The notes under the pieces: generated by a model | What the model saw: the letters and a program-made list of their open reading frames with translations, nothing else | Databases searched by the model: none | What the model was told of the DNA's origin: nothing | Program-made: the position numbers and the translations under genes | Shown: positions 36,150-45,718 of the stretch, in pieces | How the letters are laid out: each line of letters begins with the position of its first letter | Numbering within the stretch: the stretch's first letter is position 1 | From: Luteithermobacter gelatinilyticus | Lineage (GTDB): Bacteria; Pseudomonadota; Alphaproteobacteria; Sphingomonadales; Emcibacteraceae | Assembly (NCBI RefSeq): GCF_005849285.1 | Contig: NZ_CP040517.1 | Span: 1,866,501 to 1,930,500 of the forward strand | Length of the DNA: 64,000 nucleotides | Direction of reading: 5' to 3'

Positions 36150-37322
36150 TCAGGCAAGCATAGCAAACATTAATTTTTCCAATTGATCTACTCTATTTTC
36201 CCAATCATTTCGACGGGCCATTTCTATTCGTGTCTCTGGGGTTCCCACGCCTTTTCCATCTAAAGCCATATCAATAGCGTCCACCCACTCCTTCAATGTA
36301 TGGCAAATTGCGACAGTATCTGAGAAATATTGCCTTATTATCGGCATAAACGACGTGATCACCGGTTTTCCCGTTGCAAGATATTCATTTAACTTAATAG
36401 GATATCCGGCTTGAACCCAATCCTGATCATTCTGGGTATAGAAAATTGCATTAATATCCATCATTCTTAAAGCACTTGGGACGAGTTCCCGTTTGACAGG
36501 TCCCAGGAAATGGATATTTTTTTCTTTCTTGCATTTAGAAAAGAATTCACCTGCCACGGCATCAGACAGGATTTGTTTTTCTAAAATATTCCCGATGAAA
36601 ATAAAGTGTATATCGTCGCGTTGTTTTGCAAGAGTATAAATCGTTTGGAAATCAATTTTAAGATTAATGGCTCCAACATAACCTATCTTAACGCCGGAAA
36701 TTGAGGTTATTTCATCCAGAAGACTGTCGGTTAACTTAGTAACCTTTCTATATTTGGAGAAATCGACGCCGTTATGAATAATCTTTGGAACAATGCTGCT
36801 GTCTGCCACAACCTCATCCCACATTACCTCTGATGCCGCAGTGATAAGATCAGATTTTTTGACCAGTTTTTCTGTAAAATCTGTTTTGGCCTGTTTCTTG
36901 CTGAACTTTTGATACACATCATATATATGGAACATCACATAGGGTGCCGCCAGTTCCTCTACATAGGGGTAAAAATCGGGGTGGAAGCAAAAGGTTATAA
37001 AGTCGTCCCCCCTTTTCAGACCTGCTTTTTTTTTCAGGTCCCGGCAATGCGCCTTGATGGCCAGCCTGTCCAGGGCCGGAAATTTATAATTCCTCGGCAG
37101 AAGTGACCCTGCTTTATAAATTTTCACATGATCTTTTTTTTCCGCAGCCCCAAAAGGCATAGAAAAATCCATGTGGTGATAATATCTGGCACCGTTGGAA
37201 TAAAGAACAGGCCAGCCCCGCCGCCCCAGACGGGAAAGAATATGTTGACGGTTCATCCAGTTTCCGTCCCAGCCTGTATAATCCAGGGCGATAATCGGGA
37301 GTTTTTTCTGTTGGCCACTCAT
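36150..37322 (-). CDS. Glycosyltransferase (GT-B, group 1-like)
   Basis: This 390-residue protein has two Rossmann halves. The N-terminal half includes R-R-G-W-P-V-L-Y-S-N-G. The C-terminal half has I-G-Y-V-G-A-I-N-L-K-I-D-F, I-F-I-G-N-I-L-E-K, F-L-G-P-V-K-R-E-L-V and the sugar-binding acidic region near G-Y-P-I-K-L-N-E-Y-L-A-T-G-K-P-V. The last motif is typical of family-4-like retaining enzymes. The gene is visibly AT-rich compared with rlmN or wecB, suggesting transfer. Its ATG directly abuts the stop of the flippase gene. Confidence 0.85.
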   Translation of the reverse strand: MSGQQKKLPIIALDYTGWDGNWMNRQHILSRLGRRGWPVLYSNGARYYHHMDFSMPFGAAEKKDHVKIYKAGSLLPRNYKFPALDRLAIKAHCRDLKKKAGLKRGDDFITFCFHPDFYPYVEELAAPYVMFHIYDVYQKFSKKQAKTDFTEKLVKKSDLITAASEVMWDEVVADSSIVPKIIHNGVDFSKYRKVTKLTDSLLDEITSISGVKIGYVGAINLKIDFQTIYTLAKQRDDIHFIFIGNILEKQILSDAVAGEFFSKCKKEKNIHFLGPVKRELVPSALRMMDINAIFYTQNDQDWVQAGYPIKLNEYLATGKPVITSFMPIIRQYFSDTVAICHTLKEWVDAIDMALDGKGVGTPETRIEMARRNDWENRVDQLEKLMFAMLA

Positions 37323-38837
37323 TTAATTTGCCTTGTCTTGATAATCTGTCTTGGTTTTGCCAAATGTCAAACGTAATTTTATCTGCTGCGTCAACCTTTT
37401 TTCGAAGGTGGCCGGCATGCCGGACAGCCACCACAAAGACAGCGCCATCAAGGGATAGAGAATGATGCCCGCCAAGATTTTCAGAAAAAGCAGCTGCCAG
37501 GACGGGATCGTGAATGCCGCGGTCATGGAGATCAGCACAAAATACATGGTCACTCCGGCGATGACCGGACGCCAAACCACATCCAGAATACGGCTCCATC
37601 GCACCTGACAAGTCATCACCACCATCATACTGACCACGAAAAACATAACCACTCCGATCAGGGCCCGCGAATAGGCGACCCCTTCTAGGCCAAAATACTG
37701 ATAGGCGGGATAAATACTCGACAAGGTGACAATCGCCTGTATCCAGAACATATAGGCCGTGTATTTTACATTTCCGCTTATGGTCAGCATGCTGCCGGAT
37801 ATGCCGTACATGGCCGTCAGCATCGCAAAAAAGACCAGCCCTTCGACCAGCGGCACCACCGGCATCCATTTGTCCCCTCCGCCCAAGAAGAGCGGAATGA
37901 ATTCTTCGGCCACCGCACCAAACCCTAAAGCCACGGGAACGGCGATAAAGGTCATGGCGTTCAACGCCTGAAGATACGCCGCTATTAGCCTTGGATGATT
38001 GTCCTTGATTTTGGCGAGCCCCGGCACCAGGGCCCGGGAAAAAGGCTGCTGGACTTCGGAAATCGTCATGAAGGATAATTCGGTTCCCCATTTATAGAAC
38101 CCCATTTTCACGGGTCCAACAAGGGACGCTAGAATAAACTTGTCCCCTTCCTGGCTGAAATACTGGGCAATGTTACGGATCAGGACCCATTGCGAAAAGC
38201 CCCAAATTTCCCGCCATTTTTCAAGGGTAAGACACGGCCTGTAGCTGATGAAGACATAACTTAGCGCCACCGACACCAGGCCTGCCCAGACCGTTCCCAG
38301 AACCAGGGCCATATAGGACCGGTAATAAAAGGCCAATCCAATGGTCACCAAGATAGAAAGCAGCTTGGTCAACACATTGAACATGAAATCCCTACCGAAA
38401 TTCATATCCTTCTGGAATTTTATGATGCCGATATTCTGCAATCCCCTGAGGGCCGTGCCGGCGGCGATAAAGTAGGTAATGACGGCCACACGGGAGTCTT
38501 CATAATAGTCGGCAATAAAGGGGGCCACCAAGACAAGCAGGGCCGCAACCGCGCAAGACTGGAACAAACGAATGGTCCAGGCCGTGTTGAAGTGGCTATC
38601 TTCCGCCTTGTTGTTCTGGATCAGCGCCATGTTGACGCCAAACTCGAATAGCAGGCTGACCAGCCCCGACACCACAAGCACAATGGCCACCAGCCCGAAA
38701 TCTTCAGGCATCAGCAGGCGCGCCAGAACGGCGGAACTGACGAAACCCAGCAGCCGAATTCCCCAGCGCATCGCGACATACCAGATTGTGCCTTTCATGA
38801 TATCTCCGGACAGGGAGGGCGGCGAGGAGTCAGACAT
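37323..38837 (-). CDS. Oligosaccharide flippase (Wzx/MATE type)
   Basis: This 504-residue polytopic protein has about 12-14 helices with the Polysacc_synt start G-T-I-W-Y-V-A-M-R-W-G-I-R-L-L-G and A-R-L-L-M-P-E-D-F-G-L-V-A. It also has the later Q-Y-F-S-Q-E-G-D-K-F-I-L-A segment. It would move lipid-linked repeat units to the periplasm for the Wzy-like polymerase. The ATG at 38837 is preferred over an in-frame TTG at 38849. The glycosyltransferase gene follows without gap. Confidence 0.92.
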   Translation of the reverse strand: MSDSSPPSLSGDIMKGTIWYVAMRWGIRLLGFVSSAVLARLLMPEDFGLVAIVLVVSGLVSLLFEFGVNMALIQNNKAEDSHFNTAWTIRLFQSCAVAALLVLVAPFIADYYEDSRVAVITYFIAAGTALRGLQNIGIIKFQKDMNFGRDFMFNVLTKLLSILVTIGLAFYYRSYMALVLGTVWAGLVSVALSYVFISYRPCLTLEKWREIWGFSQWVLIRNIAQYFSQEGDKFILASLVGPVKMGFYKWGTELSFMTISEVQQPFSRALVPGLAKIKDNHPRLIAAYLQALNAMTFIAVPVALGFGAVAEEFIPLFLGGGDKWMPVVPLVEGLVFFAMLTAMYGISGSMLTISGNVKYTAYMFWIQAIVTLSSIYPAYQYFGLEGVAYSRALIGVVMFFVVSMMVVMTCQVRWSRILDVVWRPVIAGVTMYFVLISMTAAFTIPSWQLLFLKILAGIILYPLMALSLWWLSGMPATFEKRLTQQIKLRLTFGKTKTDYQDKAN

Positions 38838-38945
38838 GTTTCGATTCAATCGCGTGTTGTGATTAACAGGTCAGGAAAATCGTCGCCAGAACAGAAGTTG
38901 TGCCCGGAACGACCCTTAAATTCGCAGCAGAATAACGTCAAACCA

Positions 38946-38968
38946 CCAACAAATCTTTAAGATGTTGG
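38946..38968 (-). terminator. Hairpin after rlmN, possible weak terminator
   Basis: The arms CCAAC / GTTGG and ATCTT / AAGAT form a bulged stem between rlmN and the flippase gene (both minus strand). The T-run after it is weak. Confidence 0.35.
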
Positions 38969-39007
38969 TTTGGCAGGAAAATTTCTTCACTTTCCCCATG
39001 TTTTACC

Positions 39008-40204
39008 TTACCCCGCCTGTTCTTGCCCAAGGCGTTCTTCCCTGAGCCGTTCGCTTTTGCGTTTTTTTTCGCTTTCGGATTTGAGCTGACCGCAAGCGGC
39101 GAGAATGTCTTCCCCGCGCGGCGTACGTACCGGCGCCGAAATGCCGGAACCGAACACAATATCGGAAAACCGTTTGATCTGCCTGTCGTCGGAACGTTCA
39201 AAATTGCTGCCCGGCCAGGGATTGAAAGGAATGAGATTAACCTTGGCGGGGATCTTGTACTGTTTTAAAAGCCGGACCAGCTTTCGCGCATCATCATCGC
39301 TGTCATTGATGCCTTTGAGCATGATATATTCAAAGGTAATGCGCCGTGCATTGCTGGCACCCGGATAATCAGCACAGGCCTGAAGAAGTTCTTCCAGCGG
39401 ATATTTGTTGTTGATCGGCATGATGCGGCTGCGGGTTTCGTTATCCACCGCATGCAGGGAAATCGCGAGATTGACCCCCAATTCCTGCCCACACCGCGCC
39501 ATTTCCGGCACCACGCCAGAGGTGGACAGCGTGATGCGCCGCTTGGACAGGCTGATGCCCTGCTCGTCCATGACAATCTGCATGGCTTTTTTGACATTTT
39601 CAAAATTATACAGGGGTTCGCCCATGCCCATCAGCACGATATTGGTCAACCGGCGTCCGTCATGGGGCGTCGGCCATTCCCCGAGGTCATCCCGCGCGAC
39701 CAGCACCTGCATGACGATCTCCGCCGGGGTCAGGTTGCGCACCAGCCGCTGCGTGCCCGTATGGCAGAAACGGCAGGTCAGCGTACAGCCCACCTGGGAA
39801 GACACACACAGTGTGCCCCGGTCATCATCAGGAATGAACACCGTCTCTGCCTCATTTCCGTCCGCATAACGCAGCAGCCATTTTCGAGTCCCATCGCGGG
39901 AGATAAGCGCTTCAATAATCTCTGGGCGGCCGATTTCATAATGCTCGGCGAGCCTGGCCCTGAGATCCTTGGAGATGTTGGTCATTACGTCAAAATCTTT
40001 GGCGCCGTAATGATACATCCAGCTCCAGATCTGCTGGGTACGCATTTTCACCTGTTTTTCCGGCACCCCGATTGTTTTAAGCCGCTCGGCGATTTCCGCC
40101 CGGTCAAGACCGACCAGGGTGCGGTTCTGAGCGAAGGCGCCATCTGCCGTCGGCATCCGCGGCGCCACCACCGGTTCTGTTCCAAGAGGTAAAGTTTGCA
40201 TCAT
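39008..40204 (-). CDS. rlmN: 23S rRNA (adenine-2503-C2)-methyltransferase RlmN
   Basis: This 398-residue radical SAM enzyme methylates A2503 of 23S rRNA and A37 of some tRNAs. The iron-sulfur motif is C-T-L-T-C-R-F-C (CxxxCxxC). Other family segments are [22 protein letters not shown], and [13 protein letters not shown] with the conserved catalytic Cys. The extra tail ([10 protein letters not shown]) is lineage-specific. The two Met codons at the start are equivalent choices. Confidence 0.96.
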   Translation of the reverse strand: MMQTLPLGTEPVVAPRMPTADGAFAQNRTLVGLDRAEIAERLKTIGVPEKQVKMRTQQIWSWMYHYGAKDFDVMTNISKDLRARLAEHYEIGRPEIIEALISRDGTRKWLLRYADGNEAETVFIPDDDRGTLCVSSQVGCTLTCRFCHTGTQRLVRNLTPAEIVMQVLVARDDLGEWPTPHDGRRLTNIVLMGMGEPLYNFENVKKAMQIVMDEQGISLSKRRITLSTSGVVPEMARCGQELGVNLAISLHAVDNETRSRIMPINNKYPLEELLQACADYPGASNARRITFEYIMLKGINDSDDDARKLVRLLKQYKIPAKVNLIPFNPWPGSNFERSDDRQIKRFSDIVFGSGISAPVRTPRGEDILAACGQLKSESEKKRKSERLREERLGQEQAG

Positions 40205-40274
40205 CCCACGTTCCGAATGGATTGTCTTTCATCCCATGCCAAGATCGCCGTCCTGCCGCCCCCGCCATCAGGTC

Positions 40275-40805
40275 CTAACGGCAGGCTTTTGTAATGGCGT
40301 TATGGGCCGCCGTAAAGCCCGAAAGTGAAAAACGGTAACTGGTGGCATTCCCACGGGAACTGGTGGCATGCATCACCAGGCTTAACCCTGCCTTCATGGC
40401 CGAGGCCATAGCATTGTCCTGTTTGGCGTCATAGCCCCAGGCACCATCCCCTTGAGTAAACAGCTTGAAGGTCCGGCTTTTGTCCACCACCATACGCACC
40501 GTTGAGTTCTTCTGAAAATTATAGCCCACCACAAAATTTAACTCATTGGAAATCTTGCGGCTTGGCTTATGTGAGACAGTGATAAAGGGATTGCCATGAC
40601 GCAATGAAGCCGGCATTTTGGCCTTGGGCACAGAAATCATGTAACAGACCTTTTCCCCATTATCCTTTTTCAGAATAAAGGCATCCCAGTCCTTGTAACT
40701 GCCCAAAAGCTGGCGACTGTCTGCCTGACTGACAGAGGTGATCCCCAGTCCCAGAAATGCCACCAGACATACTGAAAAAACAATACCGAAGATTTTTTTT
40801 TGCAT
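40275..40805 (-). CDS. Invasion-associated locus B (IalB) family protein
   Basis: This 176-residue periplasmic protein has a signal peptide ending near S-Q-A-D (residue 29). The family pattern follows: Y-K-D-W-D-A-F, C-Y-M-I-S-V-P, then F-I-T-V-S-H-K-P, the M-V-V-D-K-S-R-T-F-K-L-F strand, and a C-terminal F-S-L-S-G-F-T-A-A-H-N-A-I-T-K-A-C. IalB-like proteins are widespread in alphaproteobacteria; outside Bartonella their role is unclear. Confidence 0.85.
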   Translation of the reverse strand: MQKKIFGIVFSVCLVAFLGLGITSVSQADSRQLLGSYKDWDAFILKKDNGEKVCYMISVPKAKMPASLRHGNPFITVSHKPSRKISNELNFVVGYNFQKNSTVRMVVDKSRTFKLFTQGDGAWGYDAKQDNAMASAMKAGLSLVMHATSSRGNATSYRFSLSGFTAAHNAITKACR

Positions 40806-41165
40806 CAGCTCCTCTGAAGTTTTACATCAACCCCGCCGTACAGTAGCAAACTGACGAATCACCCTCAAGACCGACTTTTCCGGTAATGCATTTTTCAGAC
40901 GACACGCCGGATGCTCTGAGAGGGGGCACTCTGCCCTGTAATGTTGCCCTGTTATGTTGCATGATCCCCCGACATGTTCATGATATAGATAAAAAAGACC
41001 AAAATGAGATGATTCACTCCGATAGGGTCTAAAGTACAATAGGCCGGCAAAGCAAAATGGATTATGTGTTGCGAGGCCCTATAATTTTTTTTAATAAAGG
41101 TCAATATGTTTCACTTGAAACCATATCGGGTTTGTAATGCGAAAAACAGCAGGAGCTGACAGACA
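40806..41165. other. Divergent intergenic region with a 13-base tandem repeat
   Basis: This 360-base gap lies between ialB-like (minus) and the CoA-transferase genes (plus). It contains GCCCTGTAATGTT directly followed by GCCCTGTTATGTT (40933-40958). Promoters for both sides must lie here. No gene with a ribosome binding site was found. Confidence 0.45.
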
Positions 41166-41882
41166 ATGAAAAAGGTTTATGAAAGCGCCGCCGAAGCCCT
41201 GGAGGGGCTTCTGTTTGACGGCATGACGGTGATGGCCGGCGGGTTCGGCCTATGCGGCATTCCGGAAAATCTGATTGCGGCGCTGCGCGACAGCGGCGTG
41301 AAGAATATTACGGCCATCTCCAACAATGCTGGGGTGGACGGATTTGGTCTTGGCATGCTGCTGAACACCCGTCAGATCAAAAAAATGATCTCCTCCTATG
41401 TGGGCGAGAACAAGGAATTCGAGCGCCAGTATCTGGCTGGCGAACTGGAACTGGAATTCAATCCCCAGGGCACACTGGCAGAACGTTGCCGAGCAGGCGG
41501 CGCCGGCATTCCGGCCTTCTATACCAAAACCGGGGTTGGCACGCTGGTGGCGGAAGGCAAGGAACACAAGGAGTTTAACGGCGAAACCTATATCATGGAA
41601 ACGGCGCTGGTGGCGGACCTGTCCATTGTCAAAGCCTGGAAAGGCGACAAGGAAGGCAACCTGATCTATCGCAAAACGGCACGCAATTTCAATCCGATGA
41701 TGGCAGCAGCCGGCAAGGTCACCGTGGCCGAGGTGGAGGAACTGGTGGAAGTCGGCGAACTGGACCCGGATCAGATCCACACCCCCGGCATCTATGTGCA
41801 GCGTATCATTCAGAGCAAAGATCTGGAAAAACGCATCGAACAGCGCACCACCCGTCCCCGCCCCGCAACCACAGGAGAATAA
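41166..41882 (+). CDS. 3-oxoacid CoA-transferase subunit A
   Basis: This 238-residue alpha subunit of a succinyl-CoA:3-ketoacid (or similar) CoA transferase has [29 protein letters not shown], and [10 protein letters not shown]. The ATG at 41166 follows AGGAG. It pairs with the B subunit 2 bases downstream. The likely role is ketone body or short-chain acid activation; the exact acid is not deduced. Confidence 0.93.
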   Translation: MKKVYESAAEALEGLLFDGMTVMAGGFGLCGIPENLIAALRDSGVKNITAISNNAGVDGFGLGMLLNTRQIKKMISSYVGENKEFERQYLAGELELEFNPQGTLAERCRAGGAGIPAFYTKTGVGTLVAEGKEHKEFNGETYIMETALVADLSIVKAWKGDKEGNLIYRKTARNFNPMMAAAGKVTVAEVEELVEVGELDPDQIHTPGIYVQRIIQSKDLEKRIEQRTTRPRPATTGE

Positions 41883-41884
41883 AC

Positions 41885-42529
<645 letters not shown>

Positions 42530-42552
42530 AATAATTCCCAAACAAACACTTG

Positions 42553-42574
42553 CCCCCGGATTACGATCCGGGGG
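42553..42574. other. GC-rich hairpin after the CoA-transferase genes
   Basis: CCCCCGGAT pairs with ATCCGGGGG around a TACG tetraloop. There is no T-tract on the plus side, so it is a stable stem rather than a standard terminator. Confidence 0.45.
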
Positions 42575-42603
42575 GAAAAAGAGGTCGGCAACGCACCAGA
42601 CAC

Positions 42604-42630
42604 AAAAAAACCGGGCAGATTTCTGCCCGG
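42604..42630 (-). terminator. Rho-independent terminator of sodB
   Basis: CCGGGCAG and CTGCCCGG form an 8-base stem with a 4-base loop. On the minus strand it is followed by seven T. It lies 23 bases after the sodB stop. Confidence 0.85.
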
Positions 42631-42652
42631 CTTCTATAAAAAGGGAACAACT

Positions 42653-43234
42653 TTATGCAAAATTCTTTGCTACAAAATCCCAGTTAACCAGAGACCAGAA
42701 GGCCTTCAGATAATCCGGGCGGCTGTTGCGGTAATCAATGTAATAGGCATGTTCCCACACGTCACAGGTCAGCAGTGGCGTGACATTCGGGTCACTTGCC
42801 GGGGTCTGGGCGTCATCAGTATTCACAATCACCAAAGAGCCGTCGGCTTTTTTCACCAGCCAGGTCCAGCCTGACCCGAAGTTACCAAGCGCCTTGGTGG
42901 TGAACTGTTCCTTGAAAGCCTCGAAAGACCCAAACGTCGCATTGATTGCTTCGGCCAGGGCGCCGGTGGGTTCACCACCCCCATTGGGGGACAGGCCGTT
43001 CCAATAAAAAGTGTGGTTCCAAACCTGTGCAGCATTATTAAACAGCCCGCCATCGGACGTTCTGATGATTTCCTCCAGGCTTTTGTTCTCATAATCGGTG
43101 CCGGCAATTAGCTTGTTCAGATTGGTCACATAGGTGTTGTGATGTTTGCCGTAATGATATTCCAGGGTTTCCTGGGAAATATGCGGCTCCAGCGCATTTT
43201 TTTCATAAGGCAATGCCGGAAGTTCAAAAGCCAT
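42653..43234 (-). CDS. sodB: Superoxide dismutase (Fe type)
   Basis: This 193-residue enzyme converts superoxide to peroxide. It starts [10 protein letters not shown] at 43234, with GGAG upstream; a Met five codons earlier is less likely. Metal ligands are in the H-Y-G-K-H-H region, N-H-T-F-Y-W, and D-V-W-E-H-A-Y-Y. The G-S-G-W-T-W-L-V segment and length favour the iron form; cambialistic use cannot be excluded. Confidence 0.93.
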   Translation of the reverse strand: MAFELPALPYEKNALEPHISQETLEYHYGKHHNTYVTNLNKLIAGTDYENKSLEEIIRTSDGGLFNNAAQVWNHTFYWNGLSPNGGGEPTGALAEAINATFGSFEAFKEQFTTKALGNFGSGWTWLVKKADGSLVIVNTDDAQTPASDPNVTPLLTCDVWEHAYYIDYRNSRPDYLKAFWSLVNWDFVAKNFA

Positions 43235-43588
43235 GTCTTTTTTCTCCATACTTGTCGGTTCAACTTAACATTTTGTATCCCGCCAGACCGCACCACACCA
43301 GACCGCACCACACCAGATCGCACCACAAAGGACAGAACGCTCCCCGGTGGAAGCCTGGATTGCGGTTTGGAATACCTTGACCAAATAGGCCGGCCCGGCC
43401 TGTCGATGACGGCGAAAAGATCCCACGGACCTATCCCCCCGTGTGACGGCATTGTGAGCGGAAAGACGTTCCGCTCGATTTCAATTATCTCTCATATAGG
43501 AAGGCCGTCCCGAGGTGCAAGACATAAAATGGAATTTTTCCAGAAAAGCTTTTAGAGCCTTAATAAGCCCTACAAAAAGATTTCGGCG
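43235..43588. other. Intergenic region upstream of sodB
   Basis: This 354-base region contains the sodB promoter side and a 15-base tandem repeat at 43285-43327. No gene is supported, because open frames crossing the repeat have no ribosome binding site. Confidence 0.45.
43285..43327. repeat. 15-base tandem repeat, almost three copies
   Basis: The unit AGACCGCACCACACC occurs at 43285-43299 and 43300-43314, then as AGATCGCACCACA. It lies about 50 bases upstream of the sodB start. Confidence 0.8.
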
Positions 43589-43996
43589 CTAAAGTCTTCC
43601 CTGATCTTCGTTGCGTTCCTTCAACATGGCGACCTGAAGGTTCTTCAGCAATAGCCGGGCTTCCTGCGCCTGTCCGGCCATCTCCCCCTTGAGCATCAGT
43701 CCGAGACTGTCAAGAGCCGCTTGGGAGGCGGCTGTAAAACGTCCCTGCGCTTCCAGGTGCCGGCGTAACATCCCGGCCAGATTTGTCACCAACGGCCAGC
43801 CCAGCATTGCCGCTTCGCTTTCCACCTTGTAGGTCAGCAAAAGCGCCTCTTCAACGTTCCCTGCACTCAGACAAACCTGCATTTCATCAAGCTGCGCGGC
43901 AAGGCGTCTGGGGTAATGTCTGGCCTCGACCTCGACAACTTTGTGGGCCCGGTCCAGCAGGGCCTTCACCCGTGGTGAAAATTTACGATCCCCCAT
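43589..43996 (-). CDS. Small helical protein coupled to a response regulator (Hpt-like?)
   Basis: This is a 135-residue all-helical protein from the ATG at 43996. It overlaps the response regulator stop by 14 bases and has AGGAGGAG upstream. The segment L-L-L-T-Y-K-V-E-S-E-A-A-M-L-G-W-P-L-V-T followed by N-L-A-G-M-L-R-R-H-L resembles alphaproteobacterial Hpt-type helical bundles, with Tyr where the phosphoacceptor His would be. I would call it a degenerate Hpt-like protein only tentatively. Confidence 0.55.
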   Translation of the reverse strand: MGDRKFSPRVKALLDRAHKVVEVEARHYPRRLAAQLDEMQVCLSAGNVEEALLLTYKVESEAAMLGWPLVTNLAGMLRRHLEAQGRFTAASQAALDSLGLMLKGEMAGQAQEARLLLKNLQVAMLKERNEDQGRL

Positions 43997-44540
43997 GCAG
44001 CATCTCCTCCTGACCGTCATCCATGAACTGGTCAATATTTTTTTGCGTCATCTTATCTTGGGTACGTCTTTCCTGACCATCCCAGCATCCGCGGCGGCGG
44101 CGGCGATCCGGCCCCACATAGGTTTCACTGCGAATAAAGTCACGCTTGTGCCACAGGGCACTGATCAATTTCAGCATGATCTGTTCCGGGGACACGGGTT
44201 TGGCCAATATTTCCGTTACCCCCTTGTCGCGCGCCTGGATAATATTTTCCTCTTCCGTAAAGGCGGTGCATAATATGATTGGCGTCTCAGAAATTTTCTC
44301 ATCAGAATGCCGGCGAATCCATTCAATCAGCTTCAGCCCGGCTCGGCTGAACTTCATGCAATCCACAAAAACACAGTCATAGCTGAACTTGCGAAGCGCC
44401 TTTTCTCCATCCTCAACGGAATGACACAGCGTCACCTTGCCCACATCAAACGCCAGAAGAATATTCATGATGATTTTGGACAGATACACATCACTGTCCA
44501 CAATCAAGATTCTGGTTTCCGAAAAATCCGGCTCGATCAT
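43983..44540 (-). CDS. Single-domain response regulator with basic tail
   Basis: This 185-residue protein has a receiver domain (about 9-125) with Asp15 and Asp17, phosphoacceptor Asp60 in C-V-F-V-D, Thr in C-T-A-F-T and Lys in A-K-P-V-S. After it comes V-G-P-D-R-R-R-R-R and a 45-residue tail without a DNA-binding domain. The G-P-D-R-R-x-R tail is common in alphaproteobacterial stand-alone receivers. It is coupled to the Hpt-like protein downstream. Its partner kinase is unknown. Confidence 0.82.
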   Translation of the reverse strand: MIEPDFSETRILIVDSDVYLSKIIMNILLAFDVGKVTLCHSVEDGEKALRKFSYDCVFVDCMKFSRAGLKLIEWIRRHSDEKISETPIILCTAFTEEENIIQARDKGVTEILAKPVSPEQIMLKLISALWHKRDFIRSETYVGPDRRRRRGCWDGQERRTQDKMTQKNIDQFMDDGQEEMLHGGS

Positions 44541-44653
44541 TGATCACACTTACGCCTTACTGCAGTTCAGTCAATGTCATACTTGGTAAAAGGTAAACCC
44601 TTCATTAACGATGAAAGAGAAAAATAAGGAACGCCGGTTCAGCTCCATCCGGA

Positions 44654-45025
44654 TTATTGCTCGGCCCGGGTTACCACGTAGACCCCGGCCCCCAGCATGG
44701 AAAGCAGGGCCAAAAGGATAGCGAAATCCGGGGCCTCAGACAAAAAGATCAGATAAATCGCGCTGAAGCTCATAAACACCACCGCAAGGACCTTGGCCCG
44801 TCGGGGGATCACGCGGCGTTCCGTCCAGGCCTTCAAGGGCGGTCCGAAGCGCGGATGTTCATAAAGCCAGTTATGGAAACGCTCCGACCCGTTGGAAAAC
44901 GCCCAAAGAGCCAAGATCATAAAAACCGTAGTGGGCAGGACCGGCAAAAAAACACCGATCACACCGATCCCAACAAAGATGCCACCCAGAAGATTAAATA
45001 TCCAGCGTCTGGAATGCTCTATCAC
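44654..45025 (-). CDS. DUF454 (YbaN-like) inner-membrane protein
   Basis: This 123-residue protein has the family pattern G[21 protein letters not shown] in the first helix pair. [14 protein letters not shown] and H-P-R-F-G-P-P-L follow, and then two C-terminal helices. Function is not established. A Fur-box-like palindrome lies 25-39 bases before its start. Confidence 0.88.
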   Translation of the reverse strand: MIEHSRRWIFNLLGGIFVGIGVIGVFLPVLPTTVFMILALWAFSNGSERFHNWLYEHPRFGPPLKAWTERRVIPRRAKVLAVVFMSFSAIYLIFLSEAPDFAILLALLSMLGAGVYVVTRAEQ

Positions 45026-45049
45026 AGTGACTGAATCCCACCTTAAAAT

Positions 45050-45064
45050 TAATAATGATTATTA
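45050..45064 (-). promoter_or_regulatory. Fur-box-like palindrome upstream of the DUF454 gene
   Basis: TAATAATGATTATTA is a perfect 7-1-7 palindrome matching 13 of 15 positions of the Fur 7-1-7 site (TGATAATnATTATCA). Its distance to the DUF454 start fits promoter control by iron. Confidence 0.5.
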
Positions 45065-45110
45065 TATGCATAAATAGCCCCATGTCCAGTCAGCAAATTT
45101 CCCTCTGTTC

Positions 45111-45143
45111 CGATGTTACCCCGATGTTACCCCAATGTTACAT
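45111..45143. repeat. Three 11-base tandem repeats
   Basis: CGATGTTACCC is repeated exactly at 45111-45121 and 45122-45132, then CAATGTTACAT at 45133-45143. The 11-base period places them on one face of DNA, as for cooperative protein binding. Confidence 0.6.
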
Positions 45144-45272
45144 TGTTGGATATTCTCTTTTGTAGCACACTCCAATGCTATAAACCATTTCCTCTGTATT
45201 TATGAAAATTCCCTTGCGGTTGCTCTTTCCCCTGCCTTTCCCCTTGCCTCTTTTCTCCCTCCAGGGGCTGTG

Positions 45273-45302
45273 ATATATTTCAAACAATCGTTTGAAATAT
45301 AT
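45273..45302. promoter_or_regulatory. Perfect 13-base inverted repeat before an NTF2-like gene
   Basis: ATATATTTCAAAC and GTTTGAAATATAT flank AATC. The core TTCAAAC-N4-GTTTGAA looks like a TetR-family operator. It ends 12 bases before the ATG at 45315, so it could also fold in the mRNA leader and cover the ribosome binding site. Confidence 0.55.
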
Positions 45303-45314
45303 AAGGATAAAACC

Positions 45315-45707
45315 ATGGCCATGGATCCGCGTCTTGATGACTGGCATCGGATTATAAAAGAAAAAGACCTGACTGGATTACAACAGCTTCTGCATGAGGA
45401 CGTGGAATTTAACTCCCCCTTTGTCTGGACCCCTTATCAAGGTCGGAACATCACGCTTGGCATCCTGTCCTCGGTGATCAACGTCTTTGAGAACTTCACC
45501 TATCACAGGGAATGGGTGGAAGCCAATGATATGGCGCTGGAATTTTCCGCCACTATCGGGGATAAGTCCCTCAAAGGGGTGGATCTCATTCGCTGGAATG
45601 ATGACGGCCAGATCATTCATTTCGAGGTGATGATCCGCCCAGGCAACAGTTTGATGTTGCTGGCCCAGATCATGCAAAAACGTCTGGCCGCCGCCGGCCT
45701 GCTATAA
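45315..45707 (+). CDS. NTF2/SnoaL-like small protein
   Basis: This 130-residue cone-fold protein starts M-A-M-D-P-R-L-D-D-W, with AAGGAT before the ATG. Key segments are L-L-H-E-D-V-E-F-N-S-P, F-E-N-F-T-Y-H-R-E-W, and I-H-F-E-V-M-I-R-P. SnoaL-like proteins include isomerases, hydrolases and binding proteins, so no reaction can be assigned. The upstream frame to 45135 has no family features. A large inverted repeat sits just upstream. Confidence 0.75.
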   Translation: MAMDPRLDDWHRIIKEKDLTGLQQLLHEDVEFNSPFVWTPYQGRNITLGILSSVINVFENFTYHREWVEANDMALEFSATIGDKSLKGVDLIRWNDDGQIIHFEVMIRPGNSLMLLAQIMQKRLAAAGLL

Positions 45708-45718
45708 GCCTCCCGGGA

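Noticed and set aside
43139-43555. Open frame with P-D-R-T-T repeats near sodB
   Set aside because: The repeats come from the 15-base DNA array; no ribosome binding site, antisense to the sodB start.
45135-45314. 60-codon extension of the NTF2-like gene
   Set aside because: It crosses the 11-base repeats and the large palindrome and has no domain similarity.
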